A stretch of DNA of 64,000 bases from Desulforhopalus sp. IMCC35007. GTDB taxonomy: Bacteria; Desulfobacterota; Desulfobulbia; Desulfobulbales; Desulfocapsaceae. Positions 43,891 to 52,211 of the stretch are shown one piece after another; positions within the stretch are counted from its first letter, which is position 1; the number at the start of each line of letters is the position of its first letter. Both the position numbers and the translations under genes were made by a program. Location of the stretch: assembly GCF_005116575.1 (NCBI RefSeq), contig NZ_SWCN01000013.1, forward strand, positions 1-64,000, given 5' to 3'. The notes beneath the pieces were generated by a model that saw only the letters and a list, made by a program, of their open reading frames with translations, was not told where the DNA came from and made no database searches.

Positions 43891-44283
43891 ATGGATGAGT
43901 TTACAACGATACTTTGTCATGCTCGACGTTTCAAAAGTGCCGTTAAAGAATTAACCGTAGAGCAGTTAGAAGATGTAAGAAGTAAGTTAGATAAAATTAT
44001 TGAAGTTCGAGCACTCGAATATGAAAAAATGCATAAAAAAGAGGCCGAGCGTCTTCTAAAGATTAAAAAATATCAGGAAATGCTCGCAGCAGATGGTATT
44101 GAGCCTGATGAACTGCAAGCCCAACCTGTAAAGAAAAAAGTGAAAAGAACTCCGCTTCCACCTAAATATGCAATAGTAAATGATGCTGGTGAACGTATTA
44201 CATGGACAGGTCAGGGACGCATGCCGAATGTATTTAAGAGCCGTATTGCGCAGGGAGAAAACATAGAAAAATATCTTATTTGA
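43891..44283 (+). CDS. H-NS-family nucleoid-associated protein
   Basis: A 130-residue protein with the H-NS layout. The N-terminal helical oligomerisation region (about 1-70; TVEQLEDVRSKLDKIIEVRA) and a basic linker (VKKKVKRTPLPPKY) precede the C-terminal DNA-binding domain ending TWTGQGRMPNVFKSRI, matching the TWxGxGRxPxW core. Trp of the final position is Val-Phe here. H-NS silences AT-rich foreign DNA. The ATG follows GAAAGGAATTCAC. The gene is alone, with its own terminator. Confidence 0.88.
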   Translation: MDEFTTILCHARRFKSAVKELTVEQLEDVRSKLDKIIEVRALEYEKMHKKEAERLLKIKKYQEMLAADGIEPDELQAQPVKKKVKRTPLPPKYAIVNDAGERITWTGQGRMPNVFKSRIAQGENIEKYLI

Positions 44284-44316
44284 TTCTGATAATTTTTTTC
44301 TCCAAAAAACATTTTA

Positions 44317-44355
44317 AAAAATATTGCCGCTTGTAGAGCGGTAATATTTTTTTAG
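44317..44355 (+). terminator. Intrinsic terminator after the H-NS-family gene
   Basis: AAATATTGCCGC pairs with GCGGTAATATTT around TTGTAGA and continues into a T-run. A 67-codon minus-strand frame (44352-44555) next to it is not supported. The rest up to 44598 shows no gene. Confidence 0.85.
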
Positions 44356-44598
44356 TTTCTGGCTTCTTTTAATAAGAGCCAATGGCGCCAATAGGTTTCT
44401 TGCTGGGGTGATGGTGACGTATTAAAACACAGGAATTGGGGATCGAGAGCTGGAAGTAGAGAAGCACAAAAGGTTTTGCCCTCCGTGCCCGATGATCGAG
44501 GCAACACAATAGGCATCCCCCTTCTTACCCTTACATAATAGAAAAATCTACGCACTGCTCTACGACCAGAAACTCACCGAGAAGAGCTCTCTGCTGGA

Positions 44599-45294
44599 TT
44601 ACATTTTTAAATACAGTCCCATTTCCCAAAAGCCTATCTCAAGTACCGTTGCCTGCTTAAACGTTTTGGCAAGATTTTTCATACGGTCAGCTCCTGCACG
44701 CGATGCGGCAAGGTTGTCCAGATTTTCTACGGCCTTTCTTGCAATATCCTGGTATTCATCACCTCCGTACATCTCAATCCATTCTCTGTAGGGGTTACCA
44801 GACAGACGGGTGGCGGGGTCTTCCATCAGGCGCTTGCAGATCACTGCATAGCCTATCACGCAGGGGGCAAGCGCCACGTGCAGGTCGAGAATATCTCCAG
44901 CCAACCCCCGCTCTAGGACATAGCGGGTATAAGCCATATTGGCGCTCGCCTCCTCTACTTCTTCCAGTTGCTTTTCCTCTATTCCCCAGCTCTTACAGTA
45001 TTTGACATGGAGGCCCATCTCATAGTTCAGGTGCGCGTTAAGGGTCGTTGCTGCTGCTCGCATATCGGCAATCGTCTCGGACTTGTAAACCGCTAGTGCC
45101 CAGGCTCGGGAAAAATGGATGAGAAAGAGATAATCCTGCATGAGGTAGTGACGGAAACATTGCTCGGGCAGGGTTCCGTCAGCGATCTGACCAATAAATT
45201 CATGGTAACAATATGCTTGCCACTCCTGCTCGCATTGCGCATGCAATGTGTCAAATAGAGTTATCGGGGAGTGAGGCGGAGATGAGTCTGTCAT
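44599..45294 (-). CDS. tenA: TenA-family thiaminase II / aminopyrimidine aminohydrolase
   Basis: A 231-residue all-helical TenA protein. It hydrolyses aminopyrimidine fragments to HMP in thiamin salvage. Conserved elements are the FRHYLMQDYLFLIHFSRAWA segment, active-site C145 in LAPCVIGYA, and a glutamate in LEIGFWEMGL near the C-terminus. No thiamin genes adjoin it and no TPP riboswitch is visible in the upstream 130 bases, so control is not evident. Confidence 0.92.
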   Translation of the reverse strand: MTDSSPPHSPITLFDTLHAQCEQEWQAYCYHEFIGQIADGTLPEQCFRHYLMQDYLFLIHFSRAWALAVYKSETIADMRAAATTLNAHLNYEMGLHVKYCKSWGIEEKQLEEVEEASANMAYTRYVLERGLAGDILDLHVALAPCVIGYAVICKRLMEDPATRLSGNPYREWIEMYGGDEYQDIARKAVENLDNLAASRAGADRMKNLAKTFKQATVLEIGFWEMGLYLKM

Positions 45295-45426
45295 GGTAAA
45301 AACCTTTGTATAAGAGTCTGGGGGTAAAAATGATCTGCCTACTATATCCCCTTTTGTTTCTTTTAACAGGTCTTATAGTAGTTCATTGTGATCTATATAC
45401 ATGAAAATAAAATGGAATAAATACTG

Positions 45427-46107
45427 ATGTCTCAAATAATAAAAGCGGAAAACATCTCGAAACATTTCACCATTGGCTCCCAAAGGATTCAGATCCTCAA
45501 AAATATTTCACTTACCATTGGCAAAGGTGAATTTGTTGTGGTTGCAGGGAGTAGTGGCAGTGGTAAAAGCACACTTTTAAGTGTGCTTTCCGGTCTGGAT
45601 AAACCTGATGGTGGTCGCGTTGAACTTTGTTTACGGGATATAACTCCGATGTCAGAAGATCAACTTGCACCAGTGCGAAATACCCTTATCGGTTTTGTTT
45701 TCCAATCCTTTCATCTCATTCCGTCTCTCACTGCCCTTGAAAATATCCAATTTCCTGCAGAACTTAAAAAAGACCCGGATGCGACCAATAAAGCCCAGGC
45801 CTTGCTGGAAAAAGTTGGTTTGAGTCAGCGGGCCAATAATTACCCATCTCAGATGTCTGGCGGTGAACAGCAGCGTGTCGCTATTTGCAGGGCTCTCATC
45901 AATGCGCCGCAAATAGTTTTCGCTGACGAGCCCACTGGAAATCTTGACTCGGGAAACAGTACGGCCATTATAGAACTCCTTGCCAAGCTTCACGAAGAAC
46001 TCGGTATGACCCTGGTCATCGTTACCCATAGCAGGTCCCTTGCAGCCCGTGCCGATAGGGTTATCGTACTTCGTGATGGGGTTATTGAAGCAGGGAGCCA
46101 GCTGTAA
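45427..46107 (+). CDS. ybbA: ABC transporter ATP-binding protein, YbbA/LolD type
   Basis: A 226-residue ATPase. Walker A is GSSGSGKST, the signature is MSGGEQQRVAICRAL, Walker B is IVFADEPTGNLD, and the switch is VTHSRSLA. Sequence and context match E. coli YbbA, which pairs with the large permease YbbP and thioesterase TesA. It overlaps the permease gene by one base (TAATG). Confidence 0.92.
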   Translation: MSQIIKAENISKHFTIGSQRIQILKNISLTIGKGEFVVVAGSSGSGKSTLLSVLSGLDKPDGGRVELCLRDITPMSEDQLAPVRNTLIGFVFQSFHLIPSLTALENIQFPAELKKDPDATNKAQALLEKVGLSQRANNYPSQMSGGEQQRVAICRALINAPQIVFADEPTGNLDSGNSTAIIELLAKLHEELGMTLVIVTHSRSLAARADRVIVLRDGVIEAGSQL

Positions 46108-48605
46108 TGAATTTTCGTTTCATTCTTTCTGAAATCTCACACAGTCGCGGTCAGGGACTGATTTTTGTGGTCTGTGTCGCGCTGTCCCTGGTAAGTCTTG
46201 TTGCAATCAACAGCTTTCGCCGGGATGTCAATCAGTCCTTGGTCAGTGATGCCAGAAATCTCCATGGCGGTGATGTGATTGTAAGAAGCCATCGTCCCTT
46301 AAGCCCGGTAATCACCAAAGCACTTGCGGACCTGGAACAGGAACCAGACACCGAGGTGAGTCGAACCTGGGAGTTTTATTCGGTTGCCAGAAACGGTTCT
46401 GGGGATAAGACGGTACTTGCCAACATTAAGGCGGTTGATAGCATCTATCCTCTTTATGGGGCTGTAGAGCTTCGTTCGGGGAAAAATTTTCAACAGGTAT
46501 TACAGCCGGGTACTGCGGTTGTTGGCTCATCGCTTCTGGTTCGCCTTGACGTTAAAGAGGGAGAACAGGTTCAGGTTGGTTCAAAGTCTTTAACGATTGT
46601 AGATGTGGTTGAAGGGGAATCACAACGGCCGGTGGAGTTTTTTGATTTTGGTCCACGCATCTTTGTTTCTTCGGCCGATCTCGCGGCGATGGATCTGATG
46701 AAGCCAGGCAGCAGGGTGCATTATAAGGCTCTGCTTCGTCTGGGTGAACCCAGTATGGTAGACGAAATCGCAGCAAAATTGCAGCACTATACAGATACCG
46801 GTCAGGAGCGGGTGGTGACCTATGCCAATGCGCCATCAAGGGTAAAACGATTTTTTGATAATCTCCTGTTTTTCCTCTCGCTCATCTCTGTTTTCACAAT
46901 GCTTCTGGCAGGTGTCGGGATGCAGAGTTCCCTGGCTGCTCTATTTCGCCATAAAGAAAAGAGTCTAGCTATTATTAGAGCCGTGGGGGCAAGCGGCAGA
47001 TTTTTATTCAGCCACTATCTTGTTATCGTCTTTGTCCTCAGTCTTACAGGCTGCTTTGTGGGTTTTCTGGGGGCTTATATTCTTGAAAAGAATTTCACCT
47101 TGATCTTCGCCGGTCTGCTTCCTGATAATATCAAGCTTGGCCTGTCCCCTGTTGATATTTTTGAAGGAACTCTTTTAGGCTTTGCTGTGGTTGCCTTCTT
47201 TTCATTTTTCCCACTGCGTTCAATTACTTCTGTCAAACCCATTGCGGTGATACGACATGAAAGTACGACCGAACAGTCTCCTACCACCTATCTGTTTTTT
47301 GTCTGTGGGGTGGTTTTGTTTACCGGTCTTATTATCCGGCAACTCGACGATGTGAAGATTGGTCTCTATTTTGTCGGGGGTACCTTCACCTTGGTCGCTA
47401 TGATTACCCTGCTGGTAAGCTTGGTCATTGTTGGTTTACGGAGAATCTCAGGAGGTGGTCTTGCCTTGCGGCAGGCCCTTAAAAGTATGCTGCGACCGGG
47501 CAATGCGGCAAAGACTATAATGGTCACGCTCAGCTCGGCTTTGACCTTGCTGTTGTCCATTGGTCTTGTGCAGAATGATCTTCGTTCGACCTATATATCA
47601 TCCTACCCCGAGGATGCTCCCAATCTTTTTTGTATTGATATTCAAAAAAATCAAAAACAAGGATTCATGGAACTGGCAGGAGATGATGTTGAGCTCTTCC
47701 CGGTAATCCGGGCCCGGCTTCTTTCAATGAATGATGAAAAAATTGTGAGAGAAAAGGAGCAGAAAAAAAGAGGAGACACTCTGACCAGAGAGTTTAATCT
47801 GACCTATCGTGCAGGGCTTTTGAGTGATGAGGTCCTCATTGAAGGGGATGCTTTATTTGGAACAGAGGAACTTGCTCCAGGAATCATTCCTGTCTCAATT
47901 CTTGATACAGTGGCTGAAATGGGCGATATGGTACTTGGTGATATTCTCTCATTTAATGTACAGGGACTGCCTCTGGAGGCTCAGGTTGTCTCTGTAAGGA
48001 GTCGTACCAAGTCGATGCTCTATCCTTTTTTCTATTTTGTTTTCCCAGAAAAATATCTCGGCCAGGCGCCGCAGACGTTTTTTGCGGCGCTCACCGTAGC
48101 GCCTGAGGACGTTGGCCAAATGGAGAATAAGGTGGTTGAAAAATTCCCCAACATATCAACTATAAATGTGGCTGAGACGGCAAAAGAACTCGGCCGGATT
48201 ATGGAAAAGCTCTCTTCAGTTATCACCTTTTTTTCAATGTTTTCCATAGTGGCAGGGTTACTCATACTGGTGAGTTCAATTCTTGCTACCCGTCTGGCAC
48301 GGATTCAGGAAGCGGTCTTTTATAAAATTTTAGGGGCGGATTCTGTCTTTGTCTGGAAGGTGTTTATACTGGAAAATCTTATTCTTGCCCTGATCAGCAG
48401 TGGCTGTGCTCTTGTGATTTCACAGGTTGCAAGCTGGGCGCTGTCGACCTATGTTTTTAATATTGAACATAAAGCATATGTTCTCTTTTGTGTTTTTCTG
48501 GTTGCCGTTTCCTGTTGTATTGTTGTGGGAACAGGGGTGGCATCGTCGATATCGATTGTGCGTCGTAAGCCAGGAGAGTTTCTCCAAAAAAGGAGCGTTG
48601 AGTAA
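46107..48605 (+). CDS. ybbP: ABC transporter permease, YbbP/FtsX family
   Basis: An 832-residue permease with two FtsX-type domains. An N-terminal membrane helix is followed by a large periplasmic region, a membrane block (FFLSLISVFTMLLAGVG), a central membrane block, a second periplasmic region and a final membrane block. This two-FtsX-domain layout and length fit YbbP, thought to move hydrophobic compounds or lipids from the membrane. It is the second gene of the ybbA-ybbP-tesA unit. Confidence 0.9.
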   Translation: MNFRFILSEISHSRGQGLIFVVCVALSLVSLVAINSFRRDVNQSLVSDARNLHGGDVIVRSHRPLSPVITKALADLEQEPDTEVSRTWEFYSVARNGSGDKTVLANIKAVDSIYPLYGAVELRSGKNFQQVLQPGTAVVGSSLLVRLDVKEGEQVQVGSKSLTIVDVVEGESQRPVEFFDFGPRIFVSSADLAAMDLMKPGSRVHYKALLRLGEPSMVDEIAAKLQHYTDTGQERVVTYANAPSRVKRFFDNLLFFLSLISVFTMLLAGVGMQSSLAALFRHKEKSLAIIRAVGASGRFLFSHYLVIVFVLSLTGCFVGFLGAYILEKNFTLIFAGLLPDNIKLGLSPVDIFEGTLLGFAVVAFFSFFPLRSITSVKPIAVIRHESTTEQSPTTYLFFVCGVVLFTGLIIRQLDDVKIGLYFVGGTFTLVAMITLLVSLVIVGLRRISGGGLALRQALKSMLRPGNAAKTIMVTLSSALTLLLSIGLVQNDLRSTYISSYPEDAPNLFCIDIQKNQKQGFMELAGDDVELFPVIRARLLSMNDEKIVREKEQKKRGDTLTREFNLTYRAGLLSDEVLIEGDALFGTEELAPGIIPVSILDTVAEMGDMVLGDILSFNVQGLPLEAQVVSVRSRTKSMLYPFFYFVFPEKYLGQAPQTFFAALTVAPEDVGQMENKVVEKFPNISTINVAETAKELGRIMEKLSSVITFFSMFSIVAGLLILVSSILATRLARIQEAVFYKILGADSVFVWKVFILENLILALISSGCALVISQVASWALSTYVFNIEHKAYVLFCVFLVAVSCCIVVGTGVASSISIVRRKPGEFLQKRSVE

Positions 48606-48660
48606 TGAAAGAAAAAAAGAGCTCGTTTTATGCAGAACCGTTGACCGGAGTGCGGCTGCT

Positions 48661-49335
48661 ATGCTGACACACATGAGGTTTATCGTTATGTTGCTCACGA
48701 TCCTGCTTCTGGCCGGTTGCAGTGAAGAACCACAGAACCGGGTTCAGCCAAAGAGAGAAGAACCTGTGAATATTGAGATGAAAACCATTGTTGCCATTGG
48801 AGATAGTCTTACCGCAGGTTTTGGCGTTGATCCCAGTGAGAGCTATCCCGCTCTATTAGAAAAAAAACTCCAGGCGCACAACTATCCTTATACAGTCGTC
48901 AACGCCGGGGTGAGTGGTGAAACCAGTTCCGGGACCCTTGCTCGAATTGACTGGATACTCACTCGAAAACCGGAGCTGGTTATCGTTGGCACCGGTGCAA
49001 ATGATGGTCTGCGTGGAATAAGTGTCAATCTTCTGGAAGAAAACCTGCGTGAAATTGTCACCCAGCTTAAAGAAAACAATGTCGCGGTGCTTCTTGCCGG
49101 GATGAAAATGGTTTACAATCTTGGCCCTGAATATGTGTCTCAGTTCAATGCTGTGTATCCCCGCATCGCCCAGGAGATGGAGGTCGAACTGATGCCATTT
49201 TTCCTCGAAGATGTGGCAACCAGAACCAATCTTAATCTCGAAGATGGGATACATCCAAACAGTGAGGGGTACAGAATTATTGTCGAAAATATCTACCCAT
49301 ACGTCGTAGAGGTTCTTGATTCGGTAAAACAGTAA
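48661..49335 (+). CDS. tesA: TesA-like SGNH/GDSL lysophospholipase-arylesterase, lipoprotein
   Basis: A 224-residue GDSL hydrolase. The N-terminal lipobox LLLAGC predicts an outer- or inner-membrane lipoprotein, unlike soluble periplasmic E. coli TesA. Blocks are I GDSLTAG (Ser nucleophile), II GVSGETSSG, III GANDGLRG and V GIHPNSEGY (Asp/His). The frame extends upstream into ybbP; the ATG at 48661 fits the signal peptide and has GGAG 10 bases before it. The next gene's ATG overlaps its stop (TAATG), coupling it to the ORP regulator. Confidence 0.88.
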   Translation: MLTHMRFIVMLLTILLLAGCSEEPQNRVQPKREEPVNIEMKTIVAIGDSLTAGFGVDPSESYPALLEKKLQAHNYPYTVVNAGVSGETSSGTLARIDWILTRKPELVIVGTGANDGLRGISVNLLEENLREIVTQLKENNVAVLLAGMKMVYNLGPEYVSQFNAVYPRIAQEMEVELMPFFLEDVATRTNLNLEDGIHPNSEGYRIIVENIYPYVVEVLDSVKQ

Positions 49336-50717
49336 TGGATAAGAAAAAACAGTTTTCAGAAGCCGCAAATGAAATCATACTCGAATCTATTTCTGACGGT
49401 GTTTTCACAGTAGACCATAACTGGCGGATTATGACCTTTAACCGGGCAGCAGAACAAATCACAGGAACGCCAAGAGAGGAGGCTATAGGTCGTTTTTGCT
49501 GGGAGGTATTTCGCTCGAATATGTGTGAAGGTGACTGTGCCTTAAAACGCACGATGAAGGAGAATAAATCCTTTGTCTCAACCTCTACCTATATTATCAA
49601 TAACAGGCAGAAGCGAGTGCCCATCGGGGTGTCCACCTCGCCCCTGCAAAATGAAAAAGGTGAGGTGCTGGGAGGAGTGGAAACCTTTCGGGATCGAACC
49701 CTTGTTGAAGAGCTTCGTCGCGAGATAACAGCCAGTTACGCGCTGGGGGATATGGTGAGCCGTAGCGTTGTCATGCAGAAAATATTCAACATACTGCCCC
49801 AGGTTGCCGAGAGTGACAGCACCGTGCTAATCGACGGTGAAACCGGGACAGGAAAAGGCCTTATGGCCTCTGCGATTCATAATCATTCCGGGCGCAAAGA
49901 TGAACCTTTTGTGGCCATTAACTGTGGAGCCTTGCCCGACTCCCTGCTTGAATCTGAGCTGTTCGGCTATAAAGCCGGAGCCTTTACCGGTGCAGATAAA
50001 GACAAACCGGGGCTGTTTCAGGCGGCGGGCAGAGGTACTATTTTTCTGGATGAAATCGGAGATACCAGCGCAGCCTTTCAGGTCCGTTTATTAAGGGTGC
50101 TTGAAGATAAAGAGTTCCAACCTCTTGGCAGCGTTGAAAAGTGTAAGACAGATACCCGGATTATTGCCGCCACAAATCTTGATCTGGAAGAAAAGGTGGC
50201 GGATGGCAGTTTCAGGCAGGATCTGTTTTACCGGATTAATATAGTTCGTTTTCGTTTGCCCCCTCTAAGAGAGCGTAAAGAGGATTTACCCCTTTTAGTG
50301 GAACATTTTATAGAAAAACTGAACCATATCAAGGAGCGTTATATTACCCGCTTGTCTAAAGAGGCAATGGCTCTGTTGCTGGCTCATGATTTTCCTGGGA
50401 ATATCCGTGAACTTGAAAATATTATCGAGCATGGTTTTGTCCTTTGCCAGGAGGGCGAAATTGGCAAAGAACATCTTCCCGCATATCTGCAGGATGGTTC
50501 CGGGGCAAACGTCTCGCCGTCTTCTCGGTATCTTTTAACGAATCTTCATAAGAGTGAGGCGGATTGTATTGTGGAGACTATTGTTCGTTGTGGTTATAAT
50601 CGCCTTGCCGCCGCAAAAGAACTCGGTATGCACAAAAGTACCCTGTTTAGAAAACTGAAAAAATACCGGATTGAGCTTCCGGGACCCGATGGGCGGAGTA
50701 ACCGCTCCCGGAAGTAG
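49335..50717 (+). CDS. PAS-domain sigma-54-dependent activator (ORP-cluster regulator)
   Basis: A 460-residue enhancer-binding protein. A PAS domain (about 12-125) carries a cysteine trio, C55, C64 and C68 (FCWEVFRSNMCEGDC), suggesting metal or redox sensing. The AAA+ domain has Walker A GETGTGKG, the sigma-54-contacting GAFTGA loop and Walker B IFLDEIGD. The C-terminal Fis-type HTH is RLAAAKELGMHKSTLFRKL. The downstream -24/-12 promoter and half-site array are its likely targets. Its position next to the ORP-type genes matches DVU2106 of Desulfovibrio vulgaris. It overlaps tesA by one base, so it is expressed from the ybbA-ybbP-tesA operon. Confidence 0.93.
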   Translation: MDKKKQFSEAANEIILESISDGVFTVDHNWRIMTFNRAAEQITGTPREEAIGRFCWEVFRSNMCEGDCALKRTMKENKSFVSTSTYIINNRQKRVPIGVSTSPLQNEKGEVLGGVETFRDRTLVEELRREITASYALGDMVSRSVVMQKIFNILPQVAESDSTVLIDGETGTGKGLMASAIHNHSGRKDEPFVAINCGALPDSLLESELFGYKAGAFTGADKDKPGLFQAAGRGTIFLDEIGDTSAAFQVRLLRVLEDKEFQPLGSVEKCKTDTRIIAATNLDLEEKVADGSFRQDLFYRINIVRFRLPPLRERKEDLPLLVEHFIEKLNHIKERYITRLSKEAMALLLAHDFPGNIRELENIIEHGFVLCQEGEIGKEHLPAYLQDGSGANVSPSSRYLLTNLHKSEADCIVETIVRCGYNRLAAAKELGMHKSTLFRKLKKYRIELPGPDGRSNRSRK

Positions 50718-50762
50718 TCCTTATCTTTTTTTGTATAACCCCGCCACAAGTATATGCATAGA

Positions 50763-50831
50763 GTCGCAGGGTTTCACAGTACGGTCGCAACTTGCGACTG
50801 TTGAGCGCGACAAGGGTCGCGTTCATGCGAC
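50763..50831. promoter_or_regulatory. Array of activator half-sites (UAS)
   Basis: Six GTCGC/GCGAC half-sites occur in 69 bases: 50763-50768, 50784-50790, 50792-50798, 50806-50811, 50816-50821 and 50826-50831. Two pairs form palindromes: GTCGCAACTTGCGAC (50784-50798) and CGCGACAAGGGTCGCG (50806-50821). They lie about 80-145 bases before the -24 element, the usual distance for a sigma-54 activator. Confidence 0.75.
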
Positions 50832-50908
50832 TCAGTATCCCTTCCTGTTGAACTTCATATTTTAAAATAAATACATAAAAACAGTAGTTTGCGTTTTTAT
50901 TAGGGTGG

Positions 50909-50926
50909 TTGGCCCTATCCTTGCTT
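50909..50926 (+). promoter_or_regulatory. Sigma-54 -24/-12 promoter of the ORP-type operon
   Basis: TTGGCCCTATCCTTGCTT has GG and GC separated by exactly 10 bases and matches TTGGCACG-N4-TTGCT closely. It lies 35 bases before the first gene, downstream of the activator half-site array. Confidence 0.85.
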
Positions 50927-50961
50927 CTCAGTGAACAGAAAAGGAGAAGGAGTACTGACCT

Positions 50962-51342
50962 ATGAAAATTGCGATTACTGTCTGGGGCAACCGCATCTCC
51001 CCGGTTTTTGATGCGGCGAGTACCTTGCTTTTACTCGATGTGGACGGGAATGATGTCGTTGATCGTGAGGTCAGGGTATTCCAGCCGAATCGATACGAGA
51101 GTTTTCTTGCCCTGTTAAAAGAAAAAGGAATTGAGCTCCTTATTTGTGGTGCTATGTGTGAGACTGCCGTGAGGAGGGTTGAAGCGTCCGGGGTAGAGGT
51201 CGCATCATTTTTGGCGGGAGAAGTGGAAGCTCTCATAGAGGGGTATCTGAAAAAGAGAGATTTCTCCGAATTTTCCATGCCGGGCTGCCGTCATGGAAGA
51301 TGTTGTCGTGGAAGATATAAGAGGGTGGAGAGTCAGGGATAA
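50962..51342 (+). CDS. NifX/NifB-like cluster-binding protein with Cys-rich tail (ORP family)
   Basis: A 126-residue protein of the dinitrogenase iron-molybdenum-cofactor biosynthesis fold (MKIAITVWGNRISPVFDAAS; ELLICGAMCETAVRRVEASG). The tail MPGCRHGRCCRGRYKR adds cysteine, histidine and basic residues. The fold binds Mo- or Fe-S-containing clusters; the Desulfovibrio orange protein binds a Mo-Cu sulfide cluster. First gene behind the sigma-54 promoter, with AAGGAGAAGGAG as ribosome-binding region. Which metal it binds is unknown. Confidence 0.85.
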   Translation: MKIAITVWGNRISPVFDAASTLLLLDVDGNDVVDREVRVFQPNRYESFLALLKEKGIELLICGAMCETAVRRVEASGVEVASFLAGEVEALIEGYLKKRDFSEFSMPGCRHGRCCRGRYKRVESQG

Positions 51343-51409
51343 AGCTGGATGCGCCTAAAATATCTGGAACGCATCAATGACTGGTTAACCTTTAAAAGGA
51401 GGATACATC

Positions 51410-51739
51410 ATGCCAGGATTAAATAGACAGGGACCTGAAGGTAACGGACCAATGACAGGAAGACAGCGGGGAATGTGCAATAGAACCGATGACCTCTATC
51501 TGGCCAGGCAAAGAGGTGGTCTTGGGCGAGGAATGGGGGGCCGATGCCGAGGCTCTTTTTTTCAGTCTGGACCAGGGAGATTTGCCCAGACAGAGGTTGG
51601 GGGGGATCAGCGTTTTTCTACCAGGCAGAACGATGAACTCTCGAATCTAAAGGCTGAGTATCAAAAGACCCAGGAGGCGCTTGCCTCACTTATGCAGAAG
51701 ATAGAAGTCCTTGAAAACAGGGAGTCCGGTTCTGAGTAA
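51410..51739 (+). CDS. DUF5320-family Gly/Arg-rich protein with C-terminal coiled coil
   Basis: A 109-residue protein starting MPGLNRQGPEGNGPMTGRQRG, the typical DUF5320 N-terminus. A glycine/arginine-rich stretch with two cysteines (GMCNR, GRCRG) precedes a helical coiled coil (LSNLKAEYQKTQEALASLMQ). These proteins occur beside ferredoxin-fused MinD ATPases and NifX-like proteins in anaerobes; their role is unknown. AGGAGG lies 8 bases before ATG. Confidence 0.85.
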   Translation: MPGLNRQGPEGNGPMTGRQRGMCNRTDDLYLARQRGGLGRGMGGRCRGSFFQSGPGRFAQTEVGGDQRFSTRQNDELSNLKAEYQKTQEALASLMQKIEVLENRESGSE

Positions 51740-51811
51740 ACGGAAGGAAAAGGTCGGCTGGAAAGATCGATACCGCTCCCCGGTAGAATTTAAAATCAAT
51801 TGGAGTAAAGA

Positions 51812-52192
51812 ATGACACGTATATTGTTTGTGACCGGGGAGCCCGGTGAATTCGATACATTTATAACAGGATTGCCTCAAGGCTGGGATACCTCTCTGGG
51901 GGTCGTCAATACTGCTGCCAAGGCATTTGAGATAGTCGCAGCTGAAAAGGTGGATGTTGTCGTTGTTGGTAAAACAGCAGGCGATCAGACGAGTCTTGAT
52001 TTTGTCAAAAAACTCATGAAGCACCATCCTTTGGTAAACTGTGCCATGGTAAGCTCACTTTCCCATGATGATTTCCATGAAGCCACCGAAGGATACGGAC
52101 TCTTCATGCAGCTCACCGAGAAACCAGATGTGGATCAAGCACATAAAATGGTTGAAATTCTTAACTCAATAATGGGTCTCATGAATTCTTGA
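51812..52192 (+). CDS. Receiver-like protein lacking the phosphoacceptor
   Basis: A 126-residue protein with the alternating strand-helix pattern of a CheY-like receiver (ILFVTGEPGEF; VDVVVVGKTAGD; NCAMVSSLSHDDF; LTEKPDV). The acidic pocket is replaced (TGEP instead of DD), and the aspartate position after strand 3 is Gly-Lys, so it should not be phosphorylated. It is between DUF5320 and the ATPases, suggesting a structural or partner-binding role in the ORP-type complex. The receiver call is by pattern only. Confidence 0.65.
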   Translation: MTRILFVTGEPGEFDTFITGLPQGWDTSLGVVNTAAKAFEIVAAEKVDVVVVGKTAGDQTSLDFVKKLMKHHPLVNCAMVSSLSHDDFHEATEGYGLFMQLTEKPDVDQAHKMVEILNSIMGLMNS

Positions 52193-52211
52193 GATCTGGA
52201 GAGACAAGGTA

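Noticed and set aside
44352-44555. 67-codon minus-strand frame after the H-NS-family gene
   Set aside because: It begins inside the terminator region, has no ribosome-binding site and unusual composition. Not supported as a gene.
45295-45426. TPP riboswitch before tenA
   Set aside because: No THI-box core (CUGAGA or ACCUGA with the expected stems) is visible in the short divergent region.
50784-50821. Short CRISPR-like or direct-repeat array
   Set aside because: The GTCGC/GCGAC units are 5-7 bases, alternate in orientation and have irregular spacing, fitting activator half-sites and not CRISPR repeats.
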